This document shows, in pieces, positions 26,851 to 35,440 of a DNA stretch of 64,000 nt. Each line of letters opens with the position of its first letter. Position 1 is the first letter of the stretch. The notes under the pieces were generated by a model. That model saw only the letters and a program-made list of their open reading frames with translations, was not told the DNA's origin and did not search any database. The stretch comes from Candidatus Thorarchaeota archaeon (lineage in GTDB: Archaea; Asgardarchaeota; Thorarchaeia; Thorarchaeales; Thorarchaeaceae), in contig RDOF01000005.1 of assembly GCA_011365025.1 (NCBI GenBank), forward strand, positions 72,882 to 136,881. Reading direction: 5' to 3'. The translations under genes and the position numbers were made by a program.

Positions 26851-28433
26851 GGTGCCCCCTGACTCCTGCTTCGTATTGCATCTCTACGTCCGGCAGCCGC
26901 CCAAGCAGAACTTGATTGTTCCCACTGACCTTGGGGTGGAGATGCAGAATGGGATGAATGGAGATCTTCAACACCTGCTTGACTCCAAGAGGCCACCTGT
27001 GTCACAGGCATCCTGATGCTACCCACTGTGTGGCCGCTCATATGCAAAACAGATGAGATTATTGCCAATTCAAGCTCAAGTGAAGTTTCGCCCTTTGCTT
27101 TCTTCTGTGCCTTCCTCTTCAAGAAATCAAGAGCATATTGTGGAAATAGTGCATAGGAAACCAAATCGCGCGGATCATGAGGGATGTCCTTCAAAGCTTC
27201 TCTTGCTGAAGGAAGCTCTGGTTCAAGAAGAGCTGCTGGCCGGTCTTTAATGGGTTCTTCATCGCCAATAGCTTTGATTTTAACCTCAGGATTAATTTCA
27301 GCTGGAGGACGCCCATAGTATCCTCGAATATACTGCTTGACCTCATGTGGAATCATCTTGTATCGCTCACCAGTAATCACATTGAGCGTCGCTTGTGTTC
27401 CGACAATTTGGCTTGAGGGGGTGACCAATGGAGGATACCCAAGGTCTGCTCTAACTCTTGGAACCTCCTTGAGAACTTCGTCATACTTGTCAAGGGCACC
27501 TTGCTCTCTTAGCTGGTTATCCAAGTTAGAAAGCATTCCTCCCGGTATTTGAAAAACCAAAACTTGTGGATCGACTCCCTTCAAGCTCCCCTCGAATTGC
27601 GTGTATTTACCGCGTATCTTCCTGAAGTAGTCAGCAATTTCTGATAGCAGCCTAAGGTCAAGTCCAGTATCTCGAGACGTTCCTCTGAGACCTTCAACAA
27701 TCGATTCCACGGCAGGCTGTGAGGTTGCCATTGATAGGGAGGAGATGGCACAATCAACAACATCCACTCCAGCATCGGCGCCTCGCAAGTATGCCATTGA
27801 AGCCATACCGCTAGTATAGTGCGAGTGTAGCTGGATGGGGATGTCGATCTCATCTTTGAGTTTTGATATCAAATCGTATGCATTCTGAGGCGAAATCAAT
27901 CCAGCCATGTCTTTGATGCAAATCGAATCTGCTTCCAGTGCGTACAGCTTCTTGGCATCCTCAACGAACTTCTCATTATTGTGGAAAGGACTCAAAGTAT
28001 AACAGAAACTGGCCTGCACATGGCCACCAGCTCTTTTGACGAATTTCATTGGAGTTTCAAGATTGCGAATGTCGTTTAACGCGTCAAAAATGCGAAAAAT
28101 GTCAATTCCTACTTTCACTGCCTCGTTCACGAAAGCTTCTAGAACATCGTCCGGGTAGATTCGATAACCAACCACGTTACTAGCTCGAAGGAGCATTTGA
28201 AATTTTGTTTTAGGCATTGCTTCGCCAAGTGTTTCAACGCGTTCCCACGGATCTTCATCAAGGAACCGCATCATTGAATCAAAGGTTGCACCGCCAAACA
28301 TCTCAAGCGAATGATAGCCCACTTGGTCAATCTTCTCACATATGGGAAGCATGTGTTCGGTTCGCATTCTTGTTGCGATGAGAGACTGATGAGCGTCCCT
28401 CAGGGTTGTATCAGTGATCAAAAGCTTCGTCAT
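26847..28433 (-). CDS. Pyruvate/oxaloacetate carboxyltransferase subunit (PycB/OadA/5S type)
   Basis: 528 residues. An N-terminal TIM-barrel carboxyltransferase domain has DTTLRDAHQS (8-17), catalytic Lys174 in IKDMAGL and the metal His203/His205 in HSHYTSG. A PycA/OadA C-terminal helical domain follows (about 300-460). The last roughly 60 residues are Ser/Gln/Ala-rich with tryptophans and end WAAAGRRDAIRS. This resembles the short tail of decarboxylase gamma/delta subunits (W..xGRxE.M). A frameshift was considered and not favoured, because the frame ends exactly in the coupled start of the carrier gene. It transfers CO2 between carboxybiotin and pyruvate. Partners are the adjacent carrier and possibly the MmdA-like protein at 40883. 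Confidence 0.93.
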   Translation of the reverse strand: MTKLLITDTTLRDAHQSLIATRMRTEHMLPICEKIDQVGYHSLEMFGGATFDSMMRFLDEDPWERVETLGEAMPKTKFQMLLRASNVVGYRIYPDDVLEAFVNEAVKVGIDIFRIFDALNDIRNLETPMKFVKRAGGHVQASFCYTLSPFHNNEKFVEDAKKLYALEADSICIKDMAGLISPQNAYDLISKLKDEIDIPIQLHSHYTSGMASMAYLRGADAGVDVVDCAISSLSMATSQPAVESIVEGLRGTSRDTGLDLRLLSEIADYFRKIRGKYTQFEGSLKGVDPQVLVFQIPGGMLSNLDNQLREQGALDKYDEVLKEVPRVRADLGYPPLVTPSSQIVGTQATLNVITGERYKMIPHEVKQYIRGYYGRPPAEINPEVKIKAIGDEEPIKDRPAALLEPELPSAREALKDIPHDPRDLVSYALFPQYALDFLKRKAQKKAKGETSLELELAIISSVLHMSGHTVGSIRMPVTQVASWSQAGVEDLHSSHSASPPQGQWEQSSSAWAAAGRRDAIRSRSQGAP

Positions 28434-28553
28434 TGCTGGCCATGAAAGGAATGACTCAGGGTCTTTTTAGGACTTCTGATGATTGCCAAAACAAGGATTG
28501 AATTGCATGCTTCTATGTGACGAATTAGTATGGATAGGAAATGAAAATTCCCG

Positions 28554-29006
28554 CTAGACCTTGTTTTCCGGAAACATCTCTGAAATCAAAATGGATGCCC
28601 TCTCTACAAAACGAGCGCATTTGTTCTCGAAAACCCCATCTTCTCGGGCATTGTCAACGGCTTCCGGATTGCTGAAATCAACACCTATCAGCTCCTTGCA
28701 GAGGATTGTGCCAAACTCCTCCCTGAAGCGCGCAATGAAATCCTCGCTACACTTGTAGGTCTGGTCCTTGTGCCCTTTCACATCAATAGCGAACTGGCTC
28801 ATGAGTGCGCCTATAGCCATGACTCCACCAGTCACAGCTCCGCATACATTTCCTTCATGAGCTATGCCGCCGCCTAGGCCTGCAGCCAAATACGGAAATT
28901 CCTCTTTCAGGAGACCCTTGTACTCAAGAACGGCTTTTAGAACTGATTGCGCACAACTATAGTCCGAGCCAAAATTCGCGAGAGCGCGTTTTCCCACTTC
29001 TGACAT
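28554..29006 (-). CDS. C_GCAxxG_C_C family (putative redox) protein
   Basis: 150 residues. It shows the family's cysteine pattern: YSCAQSVL (about 16-23), GGGIAHEGNVCGAVTGG (about 45-61) and later single cysteines near 85, 102 and 129. These proteins are thought to bind a metal or Fe-S centre and often accompany redox enzymes; no activity is established. ATG 29006 is preceded by ggtgaaatc. The gene stands alone between the PycB-like gene and the M28 peptidase, both on the same strand but with gaps of over 100 bp, so no operon link is clear. Confidence 0.88.
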   Translation of the reverse strand: MSEVGKRALANFGSDYSCAQSVLKAVLEYKGLLKEEFPYLAAGLGGGIAHEGNVCGAVTGGVMAIGALMSQFAIDVKGHKDQTYKCSEDFIARFREEFGTILCKELIGVDFSNPEAVDNAREDGVFENKCARFVERASILISEMFPENKV

Positions 29007-29338
29007 GATTTCACCCTAAGATTCACTTAATGCAAGGGAACGGTATTCATTAACTAAGTACCGGCCAAAACGCATTTTTCATTCTTGCGATAGGGCCGCC
29101 CCATGAATCCTATTGAGTTTCAGATACACACAACAGACTACTGGTAACGAATATTGGAGCCTGATGCACGACAAGAAGCTGATGCAGGGGATTAAAAAAA
29201 GCCAAAGCGCCTTATCCGGAGAAAGTACGGAGCAGAATTGCTCCAGAGTCAGAGAGTGGCCCATTGGGTTTAGCTGATTTTGAAACGTTTAGCTTTGATG
29301 ACAGGCGACTTCTCCTTAAGCCACCCTAGGCTTTGCAC
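29007..29338. other. Intergenic stretch, nothing recognised
   Basis: About 330 bp between the C_GCAxxG_C_C gene and the M28 peptidase gene. I see no tRNA, convincing small gene or strong hairpin here. A short A-tract (29193-29199) is the only compositional feature. Confidence 0.4.
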
Positions 29339-30520
29339 TTACGATGCATTTCGGTCAAGGTGCCGCAAAAGATGCCATACGAATTCGTAGGTACGATGCA
29401 CAGTATTCCAATCAACATTTTCAATTACATCGCTAGGTTGATGCCAGTTTGGTATAACTCCGTCTTTGCGGTAGCCTACGAATGTAAGGCAGCGTAGTCC
29501 TTCTTTGATTCCAATTGCGCCATCCGTGTAAGCTCCTTTCATCTCCGTAGAATAAGCACCCAAATCTGGATGGGCCTTTGAGACCTCTCCAGCAATTCGA
29601 ATTAATTCGGGGTCGCTTTCAAACGGAAAGATGAGGGTTTCCTTTGACAAATAACAGGGACCAGCTTCGGCACCACCCACATTGTCGATTGTTATGAACA
29701 CCGCTGAGTCCAAGTCAGCGCGGTGTGAATCAATCCATGCTGCAGCACCATATGATCCAACCTCCTCGCAGCCAGTGTTTACAGCCCAGACCCTTGTATG
29801 AGATAATGGGTCTTGCAGCAGCCGTTCCGCGAGTCCAATTACAATGGACGCCCCAGTTGCATTGTCATTCGCCCCAGGTGAGTAAGAGGTTCGGTCGGCA
29901 GAAACCGCCATGAGAAACAGAACAAGTACCGGAACGAGGAGTAGCAGACTGACAAATCGTAGCAGAATCATATCAAAGAAGATGCCAATGATAGAAACTA
30001 CCAGTATAAGGATGACACTGAGGAAGGTGATGGTCGTGAGACTCTTGAAGATTGAGAGCCATCGAAGTGAACTATAAGATATTGGCATTCGATGGGTATC
30101 GATATGTCCAACAATAGCGACTGTTTGTCTTACATCTCCACTGGGTTCTATTGCAGCACTAACATTCTGGCTCTCACCTTTCGGTAGAACCCATCTGAAC
30201 GGGTTGGCTCGAAATGAGAGCTCCAGTACTAGAGATACTAGAGCCAGCCCTGTAAGGAGAGAAGCGACAATCGGACCATAGAATGGCACCATTTGAAAGA
30301 GAGCCTCACCAATCAGTACAAGAAGCGTACCCAATGCGAAAGGGCGCCATGCCGATTTTGCACTGGTGAAACGCTCAATAATTGGTTCAAGACCCAGATT
30401 CTTGTATACACCTGCAGCATATTCTGCTGCTTCTTTCTCCTCTGGAGTGGTTGAGCCTCTAGGTCCTATGACCACCGATAGCTGTTGAACATGTTTCCTT
30501 ATGGATTCAATCTCTGCCAA
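29339..30520 (-). CDS. M28 family metallopeptidase with inserted membrane segments
   Basis: 393 residues starting at TTG 30520, with a strong ggaggttc eight bases upstream. Zn ligands of the M28 fold are present: His139/Asp141 in GHIDTH, Asp219 in GANDNATG, the EE pair 252-253, Asp279 and a C-terminal NWHQPSD histidine. Two hydrophobic hairpins interrupt it, one before the HxD motif (about 60-105) and one between HxD and GANDNATG (about 163-205). The protease is thus polytopic rather than simply anchored. An aminopeptidase role is likely; which face of the membrane the active site is on is not resolved. Confidence 0.9.
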   Translation of the reverse strand: MAEIESIRKHVQQLSVVIGPRGSTTPEEKEAAEYAAGVYKNLGLEPIIERFTSAKSAWRPFALGTLLVLIGEALFQMVPFYGPIVASLLTGLALVSLVLELSFRANPFRWVLPKGESQNVSAAIEPSGDVRQTVAIVGHIDTHRMPISYSSLRWLSIFKSLTTITFLSVILILVVSIIGIFFDMILLRFVSLLLLVPVLVLFLMAVSADRTSYSPGANDNATGASIVIGLAERLLQDPLSHTRVWAVNTGCEEVGSYGAAAWIDSHRADLDSAVFITIDNVGGAEAGPCYLSKETLIFPFESDPELIRIAGEVSKAHPDLGAYSTEMKGAYTDGAIGIKEGLRCLTFVGYRKDGVIPNWHQPSDVIENVDWNTVHRTYEFVWHLLRHLDRNAS

Positions 30521-30664
30521 TCAAAGGAACCTCCAGTATGGGTTTCCCAATGCCAATCCACGATATGAATTCATCTGAGTTGAATTGCCTTCATCAAGTC
30601 ATGGAAGCGAGCACTCGGTTATCGAAAACTTCTCTCCGAAAGGCCAGTCTACTCCAATTACTCT

Positions 30665-30674
30665 GATATATACC
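30665..30674 (+). promoter_or_regulatory. TATA-like element upstream of SDR gene
   Basis: gatatatacc lies about 45 bp before the ATG at 30714. Initiation near 30695 would give a short leader containing gaggcga. Confidence 0.4.
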
Positions 30675-30713
30675 AAGTATGTTTCTGCTCTCATCAGTGA
30701 GGCGAAATAGTGA

Positions 30714-32264
30714 ATGAAAGAAAGAGTTCTACTCCTCGGGGCGTCCGGGTCTATGGGAGCTGAAGCATTTCAAGTGCTTTGGAAACGTAGACTTTCTCAG
30801 GGTAGAATCCGATATGAAATAGTCTTGCTCCAGCGACCATCCGAACGCAACAAAGAACTCTTCGCGCCCTATGAGAGGGGATGTGGAATAAAGCCAGTCC
30901 CAAAGGAGGGTGTTGTAGAATCAGGAGGACTGAAAATAGTATGGGGAGATGCAACCAACTATTGTGACATGCTCGAAGCGGTGAGAGATGCAGATTGGGT
31001 TCTTTGTCCAATGGCATTGATTGCTCCGGCTGCAGACCACAATCCAAGTATGTCAGAGGCGGTTAACACAGTTGCAATCAAACATGTAATCAAAGCAATT
31101 TACGAACTCGGCAGCGAGAATCATACAAAATTCGTGTATGTAGGATCTGTGGCAGAAACTGGCGACAGACTGCAGTCCATACACATGGGGCGCGTTGGTG
31201 ATCCTCTCAAACCAAGTGTGTTTGATTTCTATGCAACCTGCAAAATTGCAGGCGAACGTGCTGTAATTGAGTCGGGCCTGAAATATTGGGTTTCTTTGCG
31301 TCAAACCTACATAGCGATTCCAAATGCAATGGATCTTATGGATCCCATTATGTTTCATCAGCCAATTGATACTTGCATTGAACTCAATACGGCGCGAGAC
31401 GCAGGACGTGGTCTTGTGAATTGCTTGGACATTCCTGAAGAATCAGACTTCTGGCGACGCGTTTACAACATGGGAGGAGGACCGGAATGCAGAGCAGTCT
31501 TCCTTGAAATGATTGACAGAATGATGCAGCTATTTGGGCTTGGAGATTATAGGAGAATAATGGAGAGAAAGTGGTTCGCAACGCGCAACTTCCATTGCCA
31601 GTTCTATGAAGATAGCTGGATTCTTAACGAGTACCTTCGTAATTTTGGTGACAGCCTTGAAGACTATTACAGACAGGTTAAGGAGAATCTTCCAATTAGT
31701 GCTAGAGTTGCAGCAATATTGGTCAAAATTCCTGGGATTCGTAATTTGGTTCTCAGCGCGGCTTACCGCCGCATGAAAGCAATGGTATGCGGGAAGGATG
31801 GCACACTTCGTTGGTACGAGAGCCACAATGAACAACGCATCAAGGCCTTCTATGGTTCCTTTGAGGAGTATGAGTCCATTGGTGACTGGGATGATTCAGA
31901 CATGCCAAATCTGAAGCCTGAGTGGAAACGTTTGGAACATGGATATGATGAGTCCAAGTCATCGATTGCCCTTTCAGACCTTCAGGGTGCTGCAGAATTC
32001 AGAGGAGGAAGACTGCTATCAACCAAATGGAACGGAGACATGTATTTGCCATTAGAATGGGAGTGTGCGTTTCAGCATCACTTCACCGGAACGCCATACC
32101 TTGTTCTGAAGACTGGTCATTGGTGTCCTGATTGCGCTCCACCTCCTTGGGACTACGGAAGAATCGCTGAGAAGAATCCCTTCTTTGCTCAAGTTTGGTA
32201 TACAAACCACTCTAAGAATGAGAAAGACCTTTACGATAGCGATTGCTACAAGGATATTCTATGA
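30714..32264 (+). CDS. Extended SDR (NAD-dependent epimerase/dehydratase-like) with C-terminal extension
   Basis: 516 residues. The N-terminal Rossmann motif GASGSMG (9-15) and the active-site YATCK (Tyr173, Lys177) place it in the extended short-chain dehydrogenase/reductase family that acts on sugar nucleotides, sterols or similar. Residues beyond about 300 are not usual for the family and include a region with HWCPDCAPPPWDYG (about 470-483). This carries a CxxC that might bind metal. The protein has no signal peptide, so it is cytosolic. It has its own promoter and overlaps the stop of the convergent membrane-protein gene by 6 bp. The substrate is unknown. Confidence 0.85.
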   Translation: MKERVLLLGASGSMGAEAFQVLWKRRLSQGRIRYEIVLLQRPSERNKELFAPYERGCGIKPVPKEGVVESGGLKIVWGDATNYCDMLEAVRDADWVLCPMALIAPAADHNPSMSEAVNTVAIKHVIKAIYELGSENHTKFVYVGSVAETGDRLQSIHMGRVGDPLKPSVFDFYATCKIAGERAVIESGLKYWVSLRQTYIAIPNAMDLMDPIMFHQPIDTCIELNTARDAGRGLVNCLDIPEESDFWRRVYNMGGGPECRAVFLEMIDRMMQLFGLGDYRRIMERKWFATRNFHCQFYEDSWILNEYLRNFGDSLEDYYRQVKENLPISARVAAILVKIPGIRNLVLSAAYRRMKAMVCGKDGTLRWYESHNEQRIKAFYGSFEEYESIGDWDDSDMPNLKPEWKRLEHGYDESKSSIALSDLQGAAEFRGGRLLSTKWNGDMYLPLEWECAFQHHFTGTPYLVLKTGHWCPDCAPPPWDYGRIAEKNPFFAQVWYTNHSKNEKDLYDSDCYKDIL

Positions 32265-33245
32265 GTCTGATTCTGACGACTTAAATGAGGTCACGGTACT
32301 ATCCGTGGCAGGGTCAACTTCCAAGACTAGAATGTCACTAAGTACATCTTTTGCGCCCATCTTTCGAGCCAATCCACGAATTGTTCTTTTCATACCAGCA
32401 CCAATAATCTCATTCAGCAAGACCACGGGAATGACAAAAGCTACAGCCAGAAAAGGCAATCCAAGGGAGTAGAATGAACCCCTGATAATGACTTGTAGCA
32501 GCATTTCGAATGTAGGATTCGGGGTGTTGTTGAAGAGAATTTGGAGGGGCGTTACAAAGTTCTGGACTATGGATGTAATGGGAACGGCTAACAACGAGAA
32601 CCCACCAAGAAAATTGCTATACCAGCGTCCAAGTCCAATGGTATCAGGACATCTCCGTTGCTTAAGCTGCTCTACTTTCAGGTGGGAAACAACGCCGGCA
32701 TCGTTGAGAACCCACGTTGGCATAAAGTAGATCAATGAAATAGGTAGAACAATGAGAGTGCTGACCATAGACATGAGAGGAAGGTAGAACCTCAGCGCGA
32801 CCTCTGGAAGGGCGCTAACTGGAGGGGCATCGAATAGAATTCCCTGAATAAGCTGAAATACCAACTGACCTATTGCGAGGCTGAAGAGCGCCGGAACGAC
32901 AGCTCGCCGAATCATGAGTGTTGCCCCAAATTCCTCCCCCAGTTCAATTATGCTAAGGTCATATTTCCTGAATCTTAATAGCTTCGCCACCAGAATGAGT
33001 ATGAATGCTCCGGGAATGACCAAAACCAAGAATTCAACAAACATTATTGGAACAATGTAGGTCAAAAGCCAGAGCACATCTGCTCGGATGTTCCCAGGAA
33101 GAGGGCGTATAATGCTGATTGATGTGGCTTCAGGTACAAGAGGAATGACAAGCTCCAGTGTCCAGTTGACTATGAGGATGGCTATGGCCAATCCCATCAC
33201 AGTAAGCAAGATAGGAGGGATGAACCGGATGAAGCGATTATTCAT
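32259..33245 (-). CDS. Polytopic membrane protein, unknown function
   Basis: 328 residues with about six or seven hydrophobic segments (near 8-35, 58-85, 110-135, 150-175, 205-235 and 255-285). A charged tail rich in Ser/Asp/Glu ends the protein. Pro- and Gly-rich loops separate the helices, and no transporter signature is recognisable. It is convergent with the SDR gene and divergent from the small Zn-protein unit at 33417. Nothing in the context fixes a role. Confidence 0.75.
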   Translation of the reverse strand: MNNRFIRFIPPILLTVMGLAIAILIVNWTLELVIPLVPEATSISIIRPLPGNIRADVLWLLTYIVPIMFVEFLVLVIPGAFILILVAKLLRFRKYDLSIIELGEEFGATLMIRRAVVPALFSLAIGQLVFQLIQGILFDAPPVSALPEVALRFYLPLMSMVSTLIVLPISLIYFMPTWVLNDAGVVSHLKVEQLKQRRCPDTIGLGRWYSNFLGGFSLLAVPITSIVQNFVTPLQILFNNTPNPTFEMLLQVIIRGSFYSLGLPFLAVAFVIPVVLLNEIIGAGMKRTIRGLARKMGAKDVLSDILVLEVDPATDSTVTSFKSSESDS

Positions 33246-33318
33246 GATAGGTCAACAAACTTCAGATGACAAACTTGTATCTAAACCTAGTGCGTTCAAA
33301 GGCTGAGTTGGACCAATA

Positions 33319-33326
33319 TTTTATAA
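33319..33326 (+). promoter_or_regulatory. TATA box of small structured transcription unit
   Basis: ttttataa, preceded by the purine-poor gaccaatat. It stands about 60 bp upstream of the paired hairpins and about 95 bp upstream of the coding start, so the transcript would have a leader of about 70 nt. Confidence 0.5.
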
Positions 33327-33381
33327 GTAAAAAAGTTTTATCTGAACTTGTGATTCTTTTGCGCGGGAGAGGCTAACGACC

Positions 33382-33408
33382 AGCCCCAGAGGGGCTCGTC
33401 TAGGACGA
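33382..33408 (+). promoter_or_regulatory. Tandem perfect hairpins in 5' leader
   Basis: Two adjacent stems share one base: agcccc/ggggct (33382-33387 with 33391-33396, loop aga) and tcgtc/gacga (33396-33400 with 33404-33408, loop tag). Both have three-base loops. They lie between the TATA box and the coding region, so they would form in the leader RNA. A protein-binding leader or a small RNA are possibilities; no known riboswitch is recognised. Confidence 0.55.
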
Positions 33409-33416
33409 ACTAAGTT

Positions 33417-33614
33417 TTGCCACATAAGAAAGGCCGCGGTGGCCAGAAGAAAAGCAGAATGAGGGAGTCAAATGGCAAGATCTATCCTCACAGGGTAGAA
33501 CGATGCACCGCTGGTATTGCACCCACTTGCAAGGGTTGGGTCAATGCTAATACGATGCCAACACCAGGCATCTGCATGCGATGCTATCAAGCCATGAACT
33601 CTCACAGGAAATAA
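33417..33614 (+). CDS. Small basic Zn-binding protein
   Basis: 65 residues with a probable TTG start; an ATG at 33459 is an alternative. The N-terminal 20 residues are Lys/Arg/Gly-rich (PHKKGRGGQKKSR), as in RNA-binding tails. Four cysteines (ERCTAG, PTCKG and a C-terminal CMRC) could form one zinc site. The size, charge and independent promoter and terminator resemble ribosomal-protein-like or RNA-chaperone genes. No named family is recognised. The structured leader just upstream suggests feedback control by the protein or another ligand, which is inference. Confidence 0.6.
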   Translation: MPHKKGRGGQKKSRMRESNGKIYPHRVERCTAGIAPTCKGWVNANTMPTPGICMRCYQAMNSHRK

Positions 33615-33619
33615 AACAG

Positions 33620-33655
33620 GAGGAGCTAAAAAGCTCCTCACGCAACTTTTTCGAT
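33620..33655 (+). terminator. Hairpin terminator
   Basis: A perfect 8-bp inverted repeat, gaggagct/agctcctc (33620-33627 with 33632-33639, loop aaaa), six bases after the stop codon and followed by a cttttt tract at about 33647-33652. Confidence 0.65.
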
Positions 33656-33704
33656 TTGACAACTGCAATGATTCAAAGGTACTTACAGAAATGTATTGAA
33701 GTAA

Positions 33705-34934
33705 TCAGGGCCACACCTGTTTGAGGAGCCGAAGCGCATTCTTTCCAATTACCTTAGATATCTCTTCATTGGAATATCCATTCTTGACCATCCATCGTAT
33801 GACATTGGGGATTGCCTCAGTTGGATTCTCTAGTCCCTTGACATAATCCGGCAAGCGACTCTCATCAAGATCGGCTGACTGCCCCGGCCTCGAATAGTGA
33901 CCCAGTCCTGCACTTTCCAAGGTTTCGGCGTAGTATCTATAGAGACCTACGTGGTCGCCATATAGCGTGTCGGGTCCACACCCAACGCTGTCAATCCCCA
34001 TTAAGCCAATACAATGCTCCATATGCTTCATGTAGGTTTCAATCGAGGGAATTTTGCTTTCGTTTGTTGCAGTGTATCCAGGTGCAGCCTCAATTCCAAT
34101 TAGTCCACCTTTTTCTGCCAGTGCTTGGAGGACATCATCGGGAACCATTCGCTTGATGGTATGAACTGTCTTGGAGCCGGCATGAGAGATGATCACTGAA
34201 TTCTTGCTAGATTCGATTGCATCACGAGCTGTCTGGTCACTCACGTGGCTAATGTCAATCAACATTCCGAGCTTATTCATTCTAATTACGCAGTCATAGC
34301 CAAAGTCGGTGAGGCCACCATCTCGCGTTTCGTCAAGTCCAGTTCCCAACCGATTCGACTCGCTATACACAAGCCCCATAGACCGAATGCCAAGTCCAAA
34401 AAGAACGTCAATCCGATCTACTTCATTCTCAATACAGGAGGAGGACTCAAGAACAGCTACCCAAGCGAGCTGCCCCGTTTCGAAGGCTTTGATAATATCC
34501 TCCGCCCTCTTGCAATGAATCACATAGTCTTGATGAGCAATATCGCAGAGACGCTGACCCAAGTCATGAATTGTATCGGTCCATTTCCATCCATGCTTTG
34601 ATGTTATTACAGCAGAGCCATTCATTAGGTTGTCAAAGACCGCATCGATTCCTGAAATGCTTAGAGCTTCGTAGGCCATGAAGTCCCGGCCTTCCTGATT
34701 CACCAAGAGAGCTTCATGCTGGTCCTCAGGGTATAGAACTGGGTGTTCGTGGAGATCAACAATGACACTCTTCTCAACTATCTCTTGCGCACGTTCTTCC
34801 TCATTCTTTGATAAGGGAACGGCATAGGCCCAGTCCTCGCGAATTGCATCTCGCAGTTTGAATGACCTGTAATCCTTTCCAGGTTCTAAGTACTGGTATG
34901 CCCTATATCCTGAGTAGCGTTTATTCGAACCCAC
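33705..34934 (-). CDS. Membrane dipeptidase (M19 / renal dipeptidase family)
   Basis: 409 residues, probable GTG start at 34934. An amidohydrolase-fold dipeptidase, recognised by VDLHEHP (about 58-64, first metal ligands), LESSSCIEN holding the bridging Glu, NRLGTG then GGLTDFG, DISHVSD (metal His), ISHAGS (metal His) and VGCGPD (Asp). The first motif is usually DGHND, so the family member is divergent. It would cleave dipeptides, often with D-residues, using two zinc ions. There is no signal peptide or lipobox, so it is probably cytosolic. It stands alone, convergent with the small Zn-protein unit. Confidence 0.92.
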   Translation of the reverse strand: MGSNKRYSGYRAYQYLEPGKDYRSFKLRDAIREDWAYAVPLSKNEEERAQEIVEKSVIVDLHEHPVLYPEDQHEALLVNQEGRDFMAYEALSISGIDAVFDNLMNGSAVITSKHGWKWTDTIHDLGQRLCDIAHQDYVIHCKRAEDIIKAFETGQLAWVAVLESSSCIENEVDRIDVLFGLGIRSMGLVYSESNRLGTGLDETRDGGLTDFGYDCVIRMNKLGMLIDISHVSDQTARDAIESSKNSVIISHAGSKTVHTIKRMVPDDVLQALAEKGGLIGIEAAPGYTATNESKIPSIETYMKHMEHCIGLMGIDSVGCGPDTLYGDHVGLYRYYAETLESAGLGHYSRPGQSADLDESRLPDYVKGLENPTEAIPNVIRWMVKNGYSNEEISKVIGKNALRLLKQVWP

Positions 34935-35055
34935 CTTATGTCACCAATCCATTTGTCTGCAAATGCCATAGTGTTAGGCACAATAAAGCGATTCCGTTCT
35001 TAGCGAAACAATTCAATCATCTTGGCAATAGTCTATGAAAAGGGGGAATTGTCAA

Positions 35056-35184
35056 ATGGCAAAGCCGCCAACGCTCATCCGGTCAGAGAAGGGACTTCGC
35101 AGTTACCTTAGCAAACTGGCAGTCGATCTATCTGAAACCCTCGAAATCAAAATTAATCTCGACCTGCCCCTTTTGAAGAGGTGA
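35056..35184 (+). CDS. Possible 42-residue protein
   Basis: The frame ATG 35056 to TGA 35184 has aaaaggggg about ten bases upstream. An in-frame ATG at 35035 would add seven residues. The product is amphipathic (AKPPTLIRSEKGLRSYLSKL) with no recognised motif. Support is limited to the ribosome site and plausible composition. Confidence 0.35.
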   Translation: MAKPPTLIRSEKGLRSYLSKLAVDLSETLEIKINLDLPLLKR

Positions 35185-35213
35185 GTCTACGAATGGTGGA
35201 GGTTGAAGACCGG

Positions 35214-35420
35214 TCAGATTCCTGGAGAGGCATGTGTTTCTCCAATGGGTGAAAGAGGAGCTTGGCCACCAACAATATCTGCCGGACAATGTCCTAGGTG
35301 CAGTGCTCCGGTAATCATTGTGGAAGTGGCAATGGGAATAACTGGCCGTCGCTGGGGCTTTCTGGTCCCCTGAATAGCGACCCCTACTGTATCCTTCCTT
35401 CGAAGATACTTGGCGAGCAC
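35214..35420 (-). CDS. Doubtful small protein downstream of RHH gene
   Basis: A 68-residue frame with a GTG start, 20 bp after the ribbon-helix-helix gene on the same strand. It is basic at the N-terminus (AKYLRRKD) and Pro/Ile/Gly-rich afterwards. No ribosome site or motif supports it. If real it would be co-transcribed with the RHH protein. Confidence 0.25.
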   Translation of the reverse strand: MLAKYLRRKDTVGVAIQGTRKPQRRPVIPIATSTMITGALHLGHCPADIVGGQAPLSPIGETHASPGI

Positions 35421-35440
35421 TTCACGGCTATAGACATGGC

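Noticed and set aside
26847..27030. Frameshift at the end of the PycB-like gene
   Set aside because: The frame ends exactly in the ATGA overlap with the carrier gene, and the tail has a decarboxylase-like ending, so an intact gene is simpler.
29007..29338. Possible tRNA or small RNA gene
   Set aside because: No cloverleaf, T-loop sequence or strong stem could be found by eye.
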